From Alphaproteobacteria bacterium (lineage in GTDB: Bacteria > Pseudomonadota > Alphaproteobacteria > Rs-D84): a DNA stretch of 32,488 nucleotides. The notes beneath the pieces were generated by a model that made no database searches, was not told where the DNA came from, and saw only the letters and a program-made list of their open reading frames with translations. Shown piece by piece: positions 30,403 to 32,488 of the stretch. The stretch's first letter is position 1. Each line of letters opens with the position of its first letter. Location of the stretch: contig WRCO01000012.1 in NCBI GenBank assembly GCA_009783855.1, positions 1 through 32,488 of the forward strand. Reading direction: 5' to 3'. The position numbers were made by a program, and so were the translations under genes.

Positions 30403-30430
30403 TTGCCTTTTTGTCTTGGTATTCTATCAT
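30403..30430 (+). promoter_or_regulatory. Probable promoter of the TrmN6-like gene
   Basis: TTGCCT (30403-30408), 16 bp, TATCAT (30425-30430). The ATG pair at 30433 and 30439 comes directly after, with no Shine-Dalgarno, so a leaderless mRNA starting near the second ATG is plausible. Confidence 0.45.
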
Positions 30431-30432
30431 AT

Positions 30433-31104
30433 ATGGCGATGTCACAAAAGCAAGACTTTTTTACGGGCCTTGGCGGGCGGGTGAAATTCACCCGGGGCGA
30501 TTATAATATAACAGGCGACCCGGTGTGGCTTGCCGCGTTCATAGGACAGGCATACGGCACAGGGCATAATATCCTTGATGCGGGAATCGGCACGGGCGGC
30601 GCGGCGCTGTGCTTGCTTGCGCATGCGCCGGGATTAAAAATCACCGGCATGGATATTTCGGAAACAATGCTTTCCGAATGCGCGGTGAACGCCGAATTAA
30701 ACGGCCGCGAATTGGAATTAATCCACGGCGATATAACGGCATGGCGCACGGACAGAACATTTGATGCCGTTATGACCAATCCGCCTTATTTCAAAGGCAC
30801 GCCTCGCACCGGCGGTGCGCATCACAACGTTGATTTGACCGATTGGACGCGGGCGTGCCTGAGACGCGTGCGGCCGCAAGGATATTTTTATTGCATCGTC
30901 GATGCCGCGGCAACCGCCGAGGTAATTGCGGCGCTGCACGCCGGCAAAGCAGGGGACATTAACATAGTTCCGCTGTTCGGCGGCGCTGCACACGCAGAGC
31001 GCGCGATGATTTCCGCATGCCTTAACAGCCGCGGCGGCACAAAAATCCACGCCGGATTTTCTATGAACGACGACACGGTGTTGCGCGACGGAAAAGTATT
31101 GTAA
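30433..31104 (+). CDS. TrmN6-like tRNA adenine N6-methyltransferase
   Basis: 223 residues from ATG 30433 (MAMSQ) or 221 from 30439. Class I SAM-dependent methyltransferase of the COG4123/YfiC type, which methylates A37 of tRNA-Val in E. coli. Motif I DAGIGTGGAALCLL (about 40-53), acidic loop MDISETMLSEC, HGDITAW, and the N6-adenine catalytic motif NPPYF (about 117-121). The usual FTRGDYNITGDPVWLAAF front end is also family-like. The ORF-track start at 30211 overlaps the divergent membrane protein gene and is rejected. It is convergent with the BspA-like repeat gene. Confidence 0.9.
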   Translation: MAMSQKQDFFTGLGGRVKFTRGDYNITGDPVWLAAFIGQAYGTGHNILDAGIGTGGAALCLLAHAPGLKITGMDISETMLSECAVNAELNGRELELIHGDITAWRTDRTFDAVMTNPPYFKGTPRTGGAHHNVDLTDWTRACLRRVRPQGYFYCIVDAAATAEVIAALHAGKAGDINIVPLFGGAAHAERAMISACLNSRGGTKIHAGFSMNDDTVLRDGKVL

Positions 31105-31134
31105 ACTGGGTTTTCTTCTCGTTAGAGGGGGATT

Positions 31135-32488
31135 TTATCTCCAATTCACAGGGATGCTGTTGAAATTATTCAAACCCGTTGCGCCGCGGAACGCGCTGCC
31201 GACTTGGGCGGTCGTGGCAGACGGCCATCTTTGGTGCAAAAGCTGTCCGTTGGAAAACTGCGCCGCCGGCCCGCGAAGGCCGGTGGCATTTAGGAACGTT
31301 CCCCAGAACATATCCGTTTGCGCCGCGCCGGATATTCCATCAAACAAGCCTGTGCCTATACCTGTCAGGCCGGGAGTAGTATTAAATGTATTCTGGAACA
31401 TGCCAATTGCCGGCACGCCTTGGATACCGGCAAACAAACCGCCAGGAATTTCTCCGGTCAGCCCAGTGCAACCATTAAATGTGCCGCGAAACATTTCGCT
31501 TGCAGGCGGCCCTTGTATTCCCGCGAATAAATTTCCGGGGACAGGACCGGTCAGACCGCTGCAATCCAAAAATGTGGTATTGAACATACTGACTGTCGGC
31601 CGGCCTTGGATTCCGGCAAACAGATTTCCCGGTATTGAACCTGTCAAACCGCTAGCGCCACTGAATGTTCCTTGGAACATAGTGGCTGCTGGCGGACCTT
31701 GGATTCCGGCGAATAGATTTTCTGGTATCGAACCGGTCAATCCACTGCAGCCGTTAAATGTTGCCTGAAATACCCCGGCTGCCGGACGGCCTTGAATCCC
31801 GGCGAACAAGTTGCTTGGAATTTCGCCGGTTATGGCTGCGCTGCCATTAAAAGTACTTCGGAACATATGGCTTATTGGTGGGCCTTGGACCCCAGCAAAC
31901 AAGTTCGAGGGTATTGGACCGGTCAAACCAATGAGATTCATAAATGTTTCGAAAAACCGCGGACTGCCGGTATTGCTTGCATTCAGTATGGGGAATATGC
32001 TGCCCAGGTCCCCGGCAATGTCAACAATTCTTGACTGGTTTAAAGAGTTCCTGAAAGATATTGCCGCTATTGTGCCTGAATTATAACTCGTCGCTCTGCC
32101 TCTTATTGTCACAGTATATGGGCCGCCGCTGTATCTTGGCGATGCGGGCGATGTGTACGTAGTAAGCGTCGTATTGGTTTTATTAATAACCTGTGGCGCG
32201 GTGCCAAGACCCCAGTCTATTTCAAAATTCCCCGCAGCAGAAATTTGTAAACTGAATTGAGAATTCGCGGGCATATTATTAAGTGTCACTTGGAATTTGC
32301 CGTGCACCAACGGCTCGATTAGACTATAAACCTGGTTGTCCGGCATGCGCACGGTAAGCCGCCCGGGCGCGGTTCCGGGCGTTAAAAATCCGTACCATAT
32401 ACCTTCGGGCAGTTGTACCGCAAGCGCGGGCGTCGAACGTTTATCCGGTGTTAATGCAATCGATTGTCCGCCAATATACAGCGTCCGC
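31135..32488 (-). CDS. BspA-like repeat surface protein (5' end outside window)
   Basis: The visible part is 450 residues; the track's start at 32352 is an internal GTG, and the frame stays open to the window edge (LYIGGQSIALTPDK, VQLPEGIWYGFLTPG), so the gene is partial. Residues after the N-terminal beta region (about 50-150) are seven 31-residue repeats of the form IPxNLFAGIQGxPAxxMFxxTFNGCSGLTGS, the pattern of BspA/DUF285-type leucine-rich-like solenoids. At DNA level the repeats have a 93-bp period. Such proteins are usually surface-exposed and bind host or bacterial ligands. No terminator hairpin is obvious after the stop. Confidence 0.88.
   Translation of the reverse strand, partial: RTLYIGGQSIALTPDKRSTPALAVQLPEGIWYGFLTPGTAPGRLTVRMPDNQVYSLIEPLVHGKFQVTLNNMPANSQFSLQISAAGNFEIDWGLGTAPQVINKTNTTLTTYTSPASPRYSGGPYTVTIRGRATSYNSGTIAAISFRNSLNQSRIVDIAGDLGSIFPILNASNTGSPRFFETFMNLIGLTGPIPSNLFAGVQGPPISHMFRSTFNGSAAITGEIPSNLFAGIQGRPAAGVFQATFNGCSGLTGSIPENLFAGIQGPPAATMFQGTFSGASGLTGSIPGNLFAGIQGRPTVSMFNTTFLDCSGLTGPVPGNLFAGIQGPPASEMFRGTFNGCTGLTGEIPGGLFAGIQGVPAIGMFQNTFNTTPGLTGIGTGLFDGISGAAQTDMFWGTFLNATGLRGPAAQFSNGQLLHQRWPSATTAQVGSAFRGATGLNNFNSIPVNWR

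Noticed and set aside
31380-31980. Regularly spaced repeats as a possible CRISPR array
   Set aside because: The 93-bp units are entirely coding and translate to BspA-like repeats; there are no short identical repeats with unique spacers.

Overview
The window looks like a chromosomal segment of an uncultured, probably host-associated alphaproteobacterium of moderate GC. Pointers to that group are a GcrA-type cell-cycle regulator, lpxA-lpxB, a ruvB-nudix-ybgC-tolQ-tolR-tolA run, a dnaK promoter matching the alphaproteobacterial heat-shock consensus (CTTG-N17-CCTATATT) and a CpaA-type prepilin peptidase. A large protein of BspA-like 31-residue repeats and several secreted Cys-rich proteins suggest life in contact with a host or a community. 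The taxonomic call is inference; there is no rRNA in the window.

Layout. 1-2273: a minus-strand operon of a membrane-anchored LysM protein and two small CxxC/HxxC proteins; copies of an 18-bp palindrome lie at the left edge. 2507-6631: a phosphofructokinase, an unknown coiled-coil protein and dnaK. 6663-11697 (minus): a secreted protein, a two-component pair whose response regulator has a shortened DNA-binding domain, then a family 2 glycosyltransferase and a Stealth sugar-phosphate transferase. 11889-16033 (plus): a tightly overlapping operon of a hydrolase-like protein, ruvB, nudix, ybgC, tolQ, tolR and a short TolA, followed by a small secreted Cys-rich protein. 16588-17787: an AT-rich island of two genes separated and bounded by three perfect copies of TGTCTAATATATTAGACA. 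17801-23678 (minus): three secreted or membrane proteins of unknown function sharing one promoter type, interrupted by a parDE toxin-antitoxin locus with a frameshifted parE. 23696-25298: a Smr-domain gene carrying an inserted inverted repeat, prepilin peptidase, and divergent gcrA. 25374-32488: a coiled-coil transmembrane protein, lpxB/lpxA, a polytopic membrane protein, a TrmN6-like methyltransferase, and the 3' part of the BspA-like repeat gene, which runs off the right edge.

Two things stand out beyond ordinary genes. First, the palindrome-bounded cassette at 16657-17685, whose boundary palindrome also occurs at the left edge of the window. Second, a family of repeat elements built from 28-bp arms, each of four degenerate heptamers, usually in inverted pairs around a short spacer. 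The heptamer word differs between some loci but the 4x7 architecture is kept. These arms form promoters, 5' leaders, a signal-peptide segment and a loop inside RuvB. They resemble in style the short tandemly repeated heptamers (STRR) of cyanobacteria. No rRNA, tRNA, CRISPR array, transposase or integrase was recognised.
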